A stretch of DNA of 64,000 nt from Tragulus kanchil (Eukaryota; Chordata; Mammalia; Artiodactyla; Tragulidae). Positions 36,453-48,821 of the stretch are shown here, in pieces. Below the pieces are notes generated by a model, which was given only the letters and a program-made list of their open reading frames with translations, had not been told where the DNA came from and made no database searches. A program made the translations under genes and the position numbers. The number at the start of each line of letters is the position of its first letter. The first letter of the stretch is position 1. The DNA is taken from assembly GCA_022376925.1 (NCBI GenBank), contig JAIOJX010000003.1, positions 32,932,874 to 32,996,873 on the forward strand. The letters are read 5' to 3'.

Positions 36453-38627
36453 TTATAATTTATAATGGTAACAGTTGGAGCTTAATTGCTGGCAGAATCT
36501 TTTACTCTGCTTTATACAGACATATGGTAAGGACCTAACAGAAGCACAATATATTAAGAAGAGGTGATGAGAATACACAGAAGAACTGTACAAAAAATGT
36601 CTTAATGACCCAGATAACCATGATGGTGTGATCACTCACATAAAGCCAGATATCCTGGAATGTGAAGTCATTTCAGCCTTAGGAAGCGTTACTACAAACA
36701 AAGCTAGAGGAGATGATGGAATTCCAGTTGAGCTATTTCAAATCCTAGAAGATGATGCAGTTAAAGTGCTGTGCTCAATAGGCCAGCAAATTTGGAAAAC
36801 TCGGCAGTGGCAACAGGACCATAAAAGGTCAGTTTTCATTCCAGTACCAAAGAAAAGCAATGCCAAAGAATGTTCAAACTACCACACAATTGCACCCATT
36901 TTACACCCTAACAAGTAATGCTAAAAATCACCCAAGCTAGGCTTCAACAGTATGTGAACCAAGAACGTCTAGATATACACGCTGGACTGAAAAAAGAAAT
37001 CGAATTGCCAACATCCATTGGATTACAGAAAAAGCAAGGGAACTCCAGAAAAATGTCTATTTCTGCTCCATCGACTATGCTAAAGCCTTTGCCTGTGTGG
37101 ATCACAACAAACTGTGGAAAATTCTGAAAGAGATGGGAATACCAGACCACCTTACCTGCCTCCTGAGAAACTTTTATGCATGTCAAGAAGCAAAAATTAG
37201 AACCAAACATGGAACATTGAACTGGTTCAAAATTGGGAAAGGAGTATATCAGGTCTGTATATTGTCACCCTCTTTACTGAACCTACATGCAGAGTTCATT
37301 ATGTGAAATGCTTGACTGGATGAAGCTCAAATTGGAATGAACATTGCCAGGAGAAATATCAACAACCTGAGATATATCACACCACCCTAATGGCAGAAAG
37401 CAAAGAGAAACTAAAGTGTCTCTTGAGGAAGGTCAAAGAGGATAGTAAAAAAGCTGGCTTTTCAAAAACTAAGATCATGGCATCCAGTTCCATCACTTAT
37501 GAGGTTTCTCAGCACATATTCTGAACCAAAACCTCTATAGGTTCTTTTGGCATAGTATGAGCACATGCATTATAATTTATAATGGTAACAGTTGGAGCTT
37601 AATTGCTGGCAGAATCTTTTACTCTGCTTTATACAGACATATGGTAAGGACCTAACAGAAGCACAATATATTAAGAAGAGGTGATGAGAATACACAGAAG
37701 AACTGTACAAAAAATGTCTTAATGACCCAGATAACCATGATGGTGTGATCACTCACATAAAGCCAGATATCCTGGAATGTGAAGTCATTTCAGCCTTAGG
37801 AAGCGTTACTACAAACAAAGCTAGAGGAGATGATGGAATTCCAGTTGAGCTATTTCAAATCCTAGAAGATGATGCAGTTAAAGTGCTGTGCTCAATAGGC
37901 CAGCAAATTTGGAAAACTCGGCAGTGGCAACAGGACCATAAAAGGTCAGTTTTCATTCCAGTACCAAAGAAAAGCAATGCCAAAGAATGTTCAAACTACC
38001 ACACAATTGCACCCATTTTACACCCTAACAAGTAATGCTAAAAATCACCCAAGCTAGGCTTCAACAGTATGTGAACCAAGAACGTCTAGATATACACGCT
38101 GGACTGAAAAAAGAAATCGAATTGCCAACATCCATTGGATTACAGAAAAAGCAAGGGAACTCCAGAAAAATGTCTATTTCTGCTCCATCGACTATGCTAA
38201 AGCCTTTGCCTGTGTGGATCACAACAAACTGTGGAAAATTCTGAAAGAGATGGGAATACCAGACCACCTTACCTGCCTCCTGAGAAACTTTTATGCATGT
38301 CAAGAAGCAAAAATTAGAACCAAACATGGAACATTGAACTGGTTCAAAATTGGGAAAGGAGTATATCAGGTCTGTATATTGTCACCCTCTTTACTGAACC
38401 TACATGCAGAGTTCATTATGTGAAATGCTTGACTGGATGAAGCTCAAATTGGAATGAACATTGCCAGGAGAAATATCAACAACCTGAGATATATCACACC
38501 ACCCTAATGGCAGAAAGCAAAGAGAAACTAAAGTGTCTCTTGAGGAAGGTCAAAGAGGATAGTAAAAAAGCTGGCTTCAAACTTAACATTCAAAAAACTA
38601 AGATCATGGCATCCAGTTCCATCACTT
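36391..38627 (+). repeat. Tandem duplication 11 (36391-37499 / 37508-38627)
   Basis: Offset 1117. The unit holds the 5' part of the BovB relic. Near its end, copy 1 lacks about 14 bases present in copy 2 (37458-37475 versus 38575-38602), beside the junction. Chained with duplications 10 and 12. Confidence 0.95.
36529..37499 (+). pseudogene. BovB LINE reverse transcriptase relic, first assembled piece
   Basis: Sense, 5' truncated. It begins near the CCTAACAGAAGC phrase and encodes broken reverse-transcriptase blocks (GIPVELFQIL, WKTRQWQQDHKRSVFIPVPKK, MDHNKLWKILKEMGIPDHLT) in different frames, so it is frameshifted. The block that in intact BovB encodes the catalytic Y/F-A-D-D motif is shortened at 37371-37388 and the acidic pair is lost. 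The end (37450-37499) is further damaged at the duplication 11 junction. Non-functional. Confidence 0.9.
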
Positions 38628-39259
38628 CATTGCAAGTAGATGTGGAAAAAATGGAAACAGTGAAAGATTTTATTTTCTTGGGCTTCAAATCACTGCAGAT
38701 GGTGACTGCAGCCATGAAATTTAAAAATGCTTATTCCTTGGAAAAAAAGCTATGATAAACTTAGACATGTCATTAAAAACCAAACACATTACTTGGTTGA
38801 CAGATTTTCTTATAGTCAAAGCTATGGTTTTTCTGGTATTCCTGTATGGATGTGAGAATTGGACCATAAAGAAGACTGAGCTCTGAAGAACTGATGCTTT
38901 CCAACTATGGTGCTGGAGAAGACTTTTGAGAATCTCTTGGTCAACAGGGAGGTCAAACCAGTCAATTCTAAAGAAAATTAACACTGAATATTCATTGGAA
39001 GGACTGATACTGAAGCTGAAGCTCCAATACTTTGGCCACCTGATGTGATGACCTGACTCATTGGAAAAGGCCCTGATGTTGGGAAAGACTGAGGGCAGGA
39101 GGAGAAGGCAGAGGACAGAGGATGAGATATTTGGATGGTATCATCAACTCAATGGACATGAGTTTGAGCAAACTCCAGGACAGAGTGAAGGAGAGGGAAG
39201 TCTGGTATGCTGCAGTCCATGAGATGGCAAAAAGTTAGACACAACTGAGCAACTGAAGA
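37646..39259 (+). pseudogene. BovB LINE relic, most complete assembled piece
   Basis: Repeats the relic from its 5' truncation and continues to the 3' end (GACACAACTGAGCAACTGAA at 39239-39258). It covers the reverse-transcriptase core (37745-38423), the region after the lost catalytic block (38507-38755), and the C-terminal and 3' UTR parts to 39259. It carries the same loss of the catalytic acidic residues at 38488-38505 and several frameshifts. It is about 1.6 kb, against about 3.2 kb for full-length BovB, so only the 3' half is present. I regard this as the best representation of a single genomic copy. Confidence 0.9.
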
Positions 39260-40440
39260 ATAAGCTATTATTATCAACTAGGAGTCTTGCTTTTATTGAG
39301 AGGATAAACTCTCCTAAAAGTGGATTAGAGCAAACACTTTAGAAAGAGATGGGAATACCAGACCACCTTACCTGCCTCCTGAGAAACTTTTATGCATGTC
39401 AAGAAGCAAAAATTAGAACCAAACATGGAACATTGAACTGGTTCAAAATTGGGAAAGGAGTATATCAGGTCTGTATATTGTCACCCTCTTTACTGAACCT
39501 ACATGCAGAGTTCATTATGTGAAATGCTTGACTGGATGAAGCTCAAATTGGAATGAACATTGCCAGGAGAAATATCAACAACCTGAGATATATCACACCA
39601 CCCTAATGGCAGAAAGCAAAGAGAAACTAAAGTGTCTCTTGAGGAAGGTCAAAGAGGATAGTAAAAAAGCTGGCTTCAAACTTAACATTCAAAAAACTAA
39701 GATCATGGCATCCAGTTCCATCACTTCATTGCAAGTAGATGTGGAAAAAATGGAAACAGTGAAAGATTTTATTTTCTTGGGCTTCAAATCACTGCAGATG
39801 GTGACTGCAGCCATGAAATTTAAAAATGCTTATTCCTTGGAAAAAAAGCTATGATAAACTTAGACATGTCATTAAAAACCAAACACATTACTTGGTTGAC
39901 AGATTTTCTTATAGTCAAAGCTATGGTTTTTCTGGTATTCCTGTATGGATGTGAGAATTGGACCATAAAGAAGACTGAGCTCTGAAGAACTGATGCTTTC
40001 CAACTATGGTGCTGGAGAAGACTTTTGAGAATCTCTTGGTCAACAGGGAGGTCAAACCAGTCAATTCTAAAGAAAATTAACACTGAATATTCATTGGAAG
40101 GACTGATACTGAAGCTGAAGCTCCAATACTTTGGCCACCTGATGTGATGACCTGACTCATTGGAAAAGGCCCTGATGTTGGGAAAGACTGAGGGCAGGAG
40201 GAGAAGGCAGAGGACAGAGGATGAGATATTTGGATGGTATCATCAACTCAATGGACATGAGTTTGAGCAAACTCCAGGACAGAGTGAAGGAGAGGGAAGT
40301 CTGGTATGCTGCAGTCCATGAGATGGCAAAAAGTTAGACACAACTGAGCAACTGAAGAATAAGCTATTATTATCAACTAGGAGTCTTGCTTTTATTGAGA
40401 GGATAAACTCTCCTAAAAGTGGATTAGAGCAAACACTTTA
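38243..40440 (+). repeat. Tandem duplication 12 (38243-39341 / 39342-40440)
   Basis: Two abutting 1099-base copies that look identical throughout. Contains the 3' half of the BovB relic plus about 80 bases of flank. The breakpoint lies within the LINE at one end and in unique DNA at the other. Confidence 0.96.
39342..40358 (+). pseudogene. BovB LINE relic, duplicated 3' piece
   Basis: Identical to 38243-39259 at offset 1099 through duplication 12. Not an independent insertion. Confidence 0.9.
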
Positions 40441-40978
40441 AAATTTTATACTTAAAAAATCTGAAAATTTAGAGAGGTCTTCATTCAGAATGGGATATGG
40501 CTTCACAGTATTAAAGTAAATATTATTCAGAGGATAATCATTTCAGTTATGGTGATTCCAATCATGTTTTGCTTCTTCATCTACCAAGTAGCCTCATCAT
40601 AAGCTCAACACTCCTTTAAAGTGTTTTTTTAAATCCAGAAATTGGTTTAAAATTTAAGGTTATTCCATTATACAATGAGTTCATTTGAAAATAAAACATA
40701 ATGCTGGAATTACTTGACTCCTCTTTCCCAACAGTAAAATCAGGTGGATACCTTAGTTCCATTTCCTTCTTTGGAAGTTCTGGGAAGTCCATAGTCCCCT
40801 CCTTTCAATGATACTTATAAAGCAATTAGCGTAGTGCTGAAGACATTATTCAACAAAGGTTAGCAGTTAACTAATTTAATATAGCATATAATTTTAATAA
40901 ATTTGATTAGTGATTCATTTCAAATGAAAGCACTGTAAAAACTGATTTTTTTTCTCTCTCTCTTTTTGTATTTTATAT
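40441..40978. other. AT-rich unique DNA
   Basis: No gene or repeat recognised. Confidence 0.5.
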
Positions 40979-41283
40979 CTGGGGATTCCCTTGTAGCTCA
41001 GCTAGTAAAGAATCTTCCTGCAATGCTTGAGACCCTGGTTCCATTCTTGGGTACAGAAGATATCTGGAGAAGGGATAGGCTACCCACTGCAGTATTCTCA
41101 TGCTTCCCTTGTGGGTCAGATGGTAAAGAGTCCACCTGCAATGTGGGAGACCTGGGTTCAATCCCTGGGTTGGAAAGATCTCCTGGAGAAGAGAAAGTCT
41201 GCCCACTCCAGTATTCTTGCCTAGAGAGTTCCATGACTCATCTATGGGTGGCAAAAAGTCAGACACGACTAAGGGACAAAAGT
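40979..41283 (+). mobile_element. Two Bov-tA SINEs in tandem or nested
   Basis: Two tRNA-like heads in the same orientation (about 40982-41065 and 41103-41185). The first runs only to the start of its Bov-A part (GCAGTATTCTCATG at 41089-41102). The second runs to TCAGACACGACTAAGGG. This could be insertion of one SINE into another or a composite unit. Confidence 0.8.
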
Positions 41284-42057
41284 ATCAAAACTGATTGATT
41301 TTTTCCTCTTTCTGTATTTTATCTCTATGAATACTTAGCAAGAATTTCTACTCATGCTTATAGAGTAGTAAATAGGATACTATTACTTTTAATAAAGAGA
41401 CATCTACTTTAATCACTGTTTAACACTTCTAGTATAATTCATTGGGACAAATTTCAATTATGCTTGAAAGCCAAAGCATAATGCAGTCTAGAGACACTTG
41501 CAAGTGATGCTTGATCTTTATTTATTTCAATCAGTTACAGTTAAAACAATTCATTTTATTTCATCATGTTGACAACCATCCTAAAGGATCAGAACCACCA
41601 GTTGTGCAAGAGGTGAGTAGTAGTTTAAATGAAGCACTCATACAATAATTCAAATAAATCTAGTAAAGTCATCCCTTGATATCCATGAAGGACTGGTTCC
41701 AGGACCATACTCAAATCCTTTATATTATATGGCATAGTATTTGGACACAACCTACACACAACTGCCTATATACTTTAAATCATTTCTTTTGATTACTTGC
41801 ATAAATGCTTTTTCAAAATCAGGTGGATACCTTAGTTCCATTTCCTTCTTTGGAAGTTCTGGGAAGTCCATAGTCCCCTCCTTTCAATGATACTTATAAA
41901 GCAATTAGCGTAGTGCTGAAGACATTATTCAACAAAGGTTAGCAGTTAACTAATTTAATATAGCATATAATTTTAATAAATTTGATTAGTGATTCATTTC
42001 AAATGAAAGCACTGTAAAAACTGATTTTTTTTCTCTCTCTCTTTTTGTATTTTATAT

Positions 42058-42362
42058 CTGGGGATTCCCTTGTAGCTCAGCTAGTAAAGAATCTTCCTGC
42101 AATGCTTGAGACCCTGGTTCCATTCTTGGGTACAGAAGATATCTGGAGAAGGGATAGGCTACCCACTGCAGTATTCTCATGCTTCCCTTGTGGGTCAGAT
42201 GGTAAAGAGTCCACCTGCAATGTGGGAGACCTGGGTTCAATCCCTGGGTTGGAAAGATCTCCTGGAGAAGAGAAAGTCTGCCCACTCCAGTATTCTTGCC
42301 TAGAGAGTTCCATGACTCATCTATGGGTGGCAAAAAGTCAGACACGACTAAGGGACAAAAGT
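42058..42362 (+). mobile_element. Double Bov-tA, second assembled copy
   Basis: Duplicate of 40979-41283 at offset 1079. Confidence 0.85.
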
Positions 42363-43014
42363 ATCAAAACTGATTGATTTTTTCCTCTTTCTGTATTTTA
42401 TCTCTATGAATACTTAGCAAGAATTTCTACTCATGCTTATAGAGTAGTAAATAGGATACTATTACTTTTAATAAAGAGACATCTACTTTAATCACTGTTT
42501 AACACTTCTAGTATAATTCATTGGGACAAATTTCAATTATGCTTGAAAGCCAAAGCATAATGCAGTCTAGAGACACTTGCAAGTGATGCTTGATCTTTAT
42601 TTATTTCAATCAGTTACAGTTAAAACAATTCATTTTATTTCATCATGTTGACAACCATCCTAAAGGATCAGAACCACCAGTTGTGCAAGAGGTGAGTAGT
42701 AGTTTAAATGAAGCACTCATACAATAATTCAAATAAATCTAGTAAAGTCATCCCTTGATATCCATGAAGGACTGGTTCCAGGACCATACTCAAATCCTTT
42801 ATATTATATGGCATAGTATTTGGACACAACCTACACACAACTGCCTATATACTTTAAATCATTTCTAGATTACTTGCATTACTCAACAGTGCATAAATGC
42901 TACATAAATAAAATGTAAATGGTATGTCAATCATTGCCAATACTTGGCAAATTCAAGGTTTGCCTTTTGGAACTCTCTGAAAAATATTTTTCCCAAATAT
43001 TTTCAACCTGTTTC

Positions 43015-43337
43015 TTTCTTTTTTTTTTTTTAAAGATTTATTTATTTATTTATTTTGGGCGGGGGTGGGGTGAGGAGGGAGGGGAGCAGGTGGGCCACTT
43101 CTATTGGTCTTTCATCCGTCTTTGTTCTTTGGCTCCGGTGGGCCTCCCATCCCGGTGGCGTTTGTCATTGCAGAGCTCCGGTTCTGGGCGCATGCGCTCC
43201 AGAGCTCCGGCTCGGTAATTGGACACATCGGTCCAGTCACTCCGCTGCACGTGGAATCTTCCCACGCCAGGGATCAAACCGGCGCCCCTTGCACTGCAAG
43301 GCGGTGTCCTTACCCACTGGACCACCAGGGGAAGACC
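43015..43337 (-). mobile_element. GC-rich CHR-like SINE with target-site duplication
   Basis: Antisense, CpG-rich and little diverged. Flanking repeat TCAACCTGTTTC at 43003-43014 and 43338-43349. Confidence 0.9.
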
Positions 43338-44192
43338 TCAACCTGTTTCCTGAATCCTCAGATGTGGAAGCCAGCCATAAGGAGGGCCACTTATATTTTT
43401 AATTTTCTATTACCTTGACTTTAGTATGTTTTAAATGTCTATTTATTTATCTCTCAATCATCTATCTAGCCAGCTCCTTTCTAGAATTAAGTTGGCCATG
43501 CATCTCATGTTTACCCAAGATGAGCACAAAGATACTTATTCTTGGCCATCTTGCAAGATAAACTTGATTCTTCAGTGACATACAGGAAGCATCTGCTTAA
43601 AGAAGTGTAATGATGTCTCACAAACCGCAATGGCAGCATTTAGTAGGGGAAGTGAAGAATTTATTTTTCAGTTGAAACTCTGAGAAATTTTAGGTAGAAA
43701 GGGGAGGGTATAATTATGTGGTTTGGAATCTGGCCAGGGCACTGGAATTCATACCTCTTCACTTTCAAGATGTGCCCTAGACTCTTTAATTACCCGAAGT
43801 GGATCAGGACCTCTGTTTTCTGTCTACCCCATCAAAAGAACAGGATCAGAACCACCAGTTGTGCAAGAGGTGAGTAGTAGTTTAAATGAAGCACTCATAC
43901 AATAATTCAAATAAATCTAGTAAAGTCATCCCTTGATATCCATGAAGGACTGGTTCCAGGACCATACTCAAATCCTTTATATTATATGGCATAGTATTTG
44001 GACACAACCTACACACAACTGCCTATATACTTTAAATCATTTCTAGATTACTTGCATTACTCAACAGTGCATAAATGCTACATAAATAAAATGTAAATGG
44101 TATGTCAATCATTGCCAATACTTGGCAAATTCAAGGTTTGCCTTTTGGAACTCTCTGAAAAATATTTTTCCCAAATATTTTCAACCTGTTTC

Positions 44193-44514
44193 TTTCTTTT
44201 TTTTTTTTTAAAGATTTATTTATTTATTTAGTTTGGGCGGGGGTGGGGGGAGGAGGGGGGGGAGCAGGTGGGCCACTTCTATTGGTCTTTCATCCGTCTT
44301 TGTTCTTTGGCTCGGTGGGCCTCCCATCCCGGTGGCGTTTGTCATTGCAGAGCTCCGGTTCTGGGCGCATGCGCTCCAGAGCTCCGGCTCGGTAATTGGA
44401 CACATCGGTCCAGTCACTCCGCTGCACGTGGAATCTTCCCACGCCAGGGATCAAACCGGCGCCCCTTGCACTGCAAGGCGGTGTCCTTACCCACTGGACC
44501 ACCAGGGGAAGACC
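44193..44514 (-). mobile_element. GC-rich CHR-like SINE, second assembled copy
   Basis: Same insertion as 43015-43337, with the same flanking repeat at 44181-44192 and 44515-44526. It differs by small indels, mainly in the G-run, one of which shifts the frames read through it. Confidence 0.9.
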
Positions 44515-45607
44515 TCAACCTGTTTCCTGAATCCTCAGATGTGGAAGCCAGCCATAAGGAGGGCCACTTATATTTTTAATTTTCTATTACCTTGACTTTA
44601 GTATGTTTTAAATGTCTATTTATTTATCTCTCAATCATCTATCTAGCCAGCTCCTTTCTAGAATTAAGTTGGCCATGCATCTCATGTTTACCCAAGATGA
44701 GCACAAAGATACTTATTCTTGGCCATCTTGCAAGATAAACTTGATTCTTCAGTGACATACAGGAAGCATCTGCTTAAAGAAGTGTAATGATGTCTCACAA
44801 ACCGCAATGGCAGCATTTAGTAGGGGAAGTGAAGAATTTATTTTTCAGTTGAAACTCTGAGAAATTTTAGGTAGAAAGGGGAGGGTATAATTATGTGGTT
44901 TGGAATCTGGCCAGGGCACTGGAATTCATACCTCTTCACTTTCAAGATGTGCCCTAGACTCTTTAATTACCCGAAGTGGATCAGGACCTCTGTTTTCTGT
45001 CTACCCCATCAAAAAGACAACACATGTTGTTACACATTTACGTAGTGTGTCTTTGGATGTTAAATCTCACTGAGTTCTCACTGAACTCTGCTGAAATAAT
45101 CTTAATTTCACCTATTAAAAAAAAATGTTTTTGTTGTTTTTAGGAAATCTTGACTCATACGGATGGCAAAGTGGAAGCCACTCTTTCATAAGAGGATGAC
45201 CACAGGTGTTCTTGCAGTTCTCAGGCAAAAACCTGAGGCCACTACCTACAAGGAATCAGGTTCTTTGGCTAAAACTGACCTTGCCAACATAGTACCAGTA
45301 AAATCTCAATTGTATTAGTGAAGCTTTACGTGAGCTTCAGTTTCCTAATCAATAAAATGATCAATATTCTTTTCTAACATGTATAAGTAAGACAGTGTTC
45401 AAAAGCTCTTAAAGTTATACTTAGAAATAGCAAATAGCCAATGAATATTAAATATTATTATTATTATTTTCAAGACCATCTCTAGGTCTTAAACCCAGTA
45501 CATAGTAAGCTATGCCGACTGAAGAAGTGGTATAGGCCAAGCTAAGAAATGTAAATGACAGTTTGACTGTGAAGAGCTTTATACATCAGTCTAAGAAGTT
45601 TAGATTA

Positions 45608-47758
45608 CTCTCCTTCAGGCAAAGGCAAGCACAGAAATGTTCTAATCTTGGTAGTGACAGAATGACATTTGTGTCTTAGGAATAGGGCTCTGGTTACAGG
45701 ATGGAGGGGGGATTGGGCTGGAAACAGTCTCAGATACATTGCAAACTCATCTGAGTCTTCAAAGAGAATGAACCTAATTTAATCTCAGTTATTGAATTGT
45801 CCTACATTGCATTGATGCTTTCATTGTCTTCTGAGAAACATAGTAGATTATTTTATCTTTACATAAAACAATCCCAAACTTCTATTCATTTTTTTCTGCA
45901 TCCTTTCCTCCAAGTCAGGCTGTTTCAACTATTTGCACCCACATCTCAACATGCTTCTTTGTTATAATGTTTCCACTTCGTGTGTATTACTTGTAAGCTA
46001 TTATGAGGATTCAAACTTGTTAGGACTGTGGTTAAAACAATATTTGCATGGCTAATAGAAAGAGTTTCAGTGCAGACATATTTCTACTTATCAAAACTCA
46101 AGTTATACATTTTTATAGGTAGAAAACAAAGCAAGCTACAAATGAGGTCAAAAGTGTCCCAGCTGTGACCATCACCAATAACGTGTAAATAGTGCCATGT
46201 AATACTGTCACAGGATGTGGGGGAAATGGAATAATGTTACTCTCAATTTCATAAGTTGATGCTCTGCTCTGAAGCAAAAGAACCAGGGATCAAGTCTTTG
46301 TTCTGCCTCTGAATCATATTTTTCTCCACTGTAAACCATTTCCTTTCTAGCAATGGCTTTTGGTCCCTATATGCTGTGTAGAAAGAGACAAAAAGTTTTC
46401 TTTTCATAACAATCTTTGTTTACCACAAACAAAGATTACCATTGATTATTTGGGAACAAGCATGATGTTATGTTGGAGGTCAGCATTGAAGCAATAAGAC
46501 ATGAAAATATTAAAAAGGTCATATTACTGATATGGATTAGAGGGCAAGGAGTAACCCTAATAATGTCAATACCTGGAAAAATAGAACAGAGGTGGAAGAT
46601 GTCGAGCCCAAGACAAGGCTACTGATAGCCGAGGGGGAAAAGCTCCAGGGCTTTGAGATAAAAAAAAAAAATCAAGTCCAGCAAGAATTTAATGTATCTC
46701 TCCTTCAGGCAAAGGCAAGCACAGAAATGTTCTAATCTTGGTAGTGACAGAATGACATTTGTGTCTTAGGAATAGGGCTCTGGTTACAGGATGGAGGGGG
46801 GATTGGGCTGGAAACAGTCTCAGATACATTGCAAACTCATCTGAGTCTTCAAAGAGAATGAACCTAATTTAATCTCAGTTATTGAATTGTCCTACATTGC
46901 ATTGATGCTTTCATTGTCTTCTGAGAAACATAGTAGATTATTTTATCTTTACATAAAACAATCCCAAACTTCTATTCATTTTTTTCTGCATCCTTTCCTC
47001 CAAGTCAGGCTGTTTCAACTATTTGCACCCACATCTCAACATGCTTCTTTGTTATAATGTTTCCACTTCGTGTGTATTACTTGTAAGCTATTATGAGGAT
47101 TCAAACTTGTTAGGACTGTGGTTAAAACAATATTTGCATGGCTAATAGAAAGAGTTTCAGTGCAGACATATTTCTACTTATCAAAACTCAAGTTATACAT
47201 TTTTATAGGTAGAAAACAAAGCAAGCTACAAATGAGGTCAAAAGTGTCCCAGCTGTGACCATCACCAATAACGTGTAAATAGTGCCATGTAATACTGTCA
47301 CAGGATGTGGGGGAAATGGAATAATGTTACTCTCAATTTCATAAGTTGATGCTCTGCTCTGAAGCAAAAGAACCAGGGATCAAGTCTTTGTTCTGCCTCT
47401 GAATCATATTTTTCTCCACTGTAAACCATTTCCTTTCTAGCAATGGCTTTTGGTCCCTATATGCTGTGTAGAAAGAGACAAAAAGTTTTCTTTTCATAAC
47501 AATCTTTGTTTACCACAAACAAAGATTACCATTGATTATTTGGGAACAAGCATGATGTTATGTTGGAGGTCAGCATTGAAGCAATAAGACATGAAAATAT
47601 TAAAAAGGTCATATTACTGATATGGATTAGAGGGCAAGGAGTAACCCTAATAATGTCAATACCTGGAAAAATAGAACAGAGGTGGAAGATGTCGAGCCCA
47701 AGACAAGGCTACTGATAGCCGAGGGGGAAAATCTCCAGGGCTGAGATATCAAGTCCAG
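45608..47758 (+). repeat. Tandem duplication 15 (45608-46681 / 46698-47758)
   Basis: Offset 1090. The unit is unique DNA. The last 50 or so bases of copy 1 carry an inserted A-run (46661-46671) and other errors not present at 47735-47758. The linker 46682-46697 resembles neither flank clearly. Confidence 0.95.
46411..46437. repeat. Short perfect inverted repeat
   Basis: Arms AATCTTTGTTT and AAACAAAGATT around a 5-base spacer. Each arm contains a SOX/TCF-like core (CTTTGTT/AACAAAG). Function unknown. Confidence 0.6.
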
Positions 47759-48139
47759 ATAATGGCTGAAGGCCATGGTACAGGAACAGAAAAACAAGAA
47801 CAGAAGGGACAAATTAAAACATGTAGTATGTTCAAAGACAAGGGATGTTGATAGACAGGAAACAGAAGACAAATATGCTAGTGGCCTGAAGTCCAAAGAA
47901 ACAGTGGAAACCTAGAGGAAACACAGAAGTGAAAAGAAGGAAAACACACAGAGAACACATCTGGGGTGCCAGGACCTAGCTCCCAATAAATAAACTTCTG
48001 TCTCATTCCTGTAATCTCCTTATGCTTTTTTGTCCTGGAGGAGCCAGTGAGATTGTGGCCCTTTTGGAAACTTTTAATCAGTGTTGTTGGTACATTTCAC
48101 TGTAGAAGTCAAGAGGGGCAGGTAGAACTATGGCAAGTA

Positions 48140-48811
48140 TGGTGTTTCATCATAAAACTAAAAACAGAACTGTCATATGATCCACGAATCCCACTTCAGC
48201 CATATATCCAGACAAAACTATAATTTGAAAAGATACATGTACTCCAGTGTTCACTGCAGCACTATTTACAATAGCTAAGACATGGAAGCACTTAAATGTC
48301 CATCAAGGAATAAATAAAGAATATGTGGCACATATATACAATGGAATATTACTCAGCCATAAAGAATGAAATAATGCCATTTACAGCAACATGGAGTTGA
48401 TCATACTAAGTGAAGTAAGTCAGAAAGAGCAGGACAAACACTGCATGATATTACCTATGTGGAATCTGAAATACGACACAAATGACCTTATCCAAGAAAC
48501 AGAAACAGACTCACAGACATAGAGAAGAGACTTTTTACCAAGGAGGAGAGGGAATAGGGAAGGGAAGAACAGGAAGTTTGGGATCAGCAGTTGCAAACGA
48601 TTATACAGTACGGATGAACAAGGTTCTTCTGTATAGCACAGGCAACTATACTCAATATCCTGTAAACCATAATGGAAAAGAATACGAAAAAGAATATACA
48701 TATACATACACACAGATATGTATATATGAGTCACTTTGCTGTAGAGGAGAAATTAATACAACATTGTAAATCAGTTATACTTCAATCAAGTAAACCACAC
48801 ACACAAAAAAA
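48140..48811 (+). mobile_element. L1 3' end (ORF2 tail plus 3' UTR)
   Basis: Sense. 48140-48480 is the decayed end of ORF2, with the characteristic coding block for a 'YTMEYYSAIKN'-like peptide near 48336-48368. The ruminant L1 3' UTR follows (TTCTGTATAGCACAGGCAAC at 48627-48646) to an A-rich end at 48811. Possible imperfect target repeat AGAG[G/T]GGCAG at 48112-48121 and 48811-48820. Strongly 5' truncated. Confidence 0.85.
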
Positions 48812-48821
48812 GAGTGGCAGC

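Larger units (their letters stand above)
40736..42900 (+). repeat. Tandem duplication 13 (40736-41814 / 41815-42900)
   Basis: Offset 1079. The unit contains a double Bov-tA. The last bases of copy 1 (41787-41814) omit about 14 bases and carry small changes relative to 42866-42900. Confidence 0.95.
42664..45014 (+). repeat. Tandem duplication 14 (42664-43837 / 43842-45014)
   Basis: Offset about 1178. Contains a GC-rich SINE, with small differences in its G-rich part (43060-43090 versus 44235-44265). Chained to duplication 13, so the segment at 41585-41814 recurs at 42664-42894 and 43842-44070. Confidence 0.95.
44527..48139. other. Unique DNA including duplication 15
   Basis: No gene recognised. 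A short ATT microsatellite lies at 45450-45470. An 11-base inverted repeat occurs at 46411-46437, and again in the duplicate at about 47501-47527. Confidence 0.5.

Noticed and set aside
36628..38755. Reverse-transcriptase-like open frames as a possible functional gene
   Set aside because: They are frameshifted BovB pieces without the catalytic acidic motif, and the copies arise from the tandem duplications.
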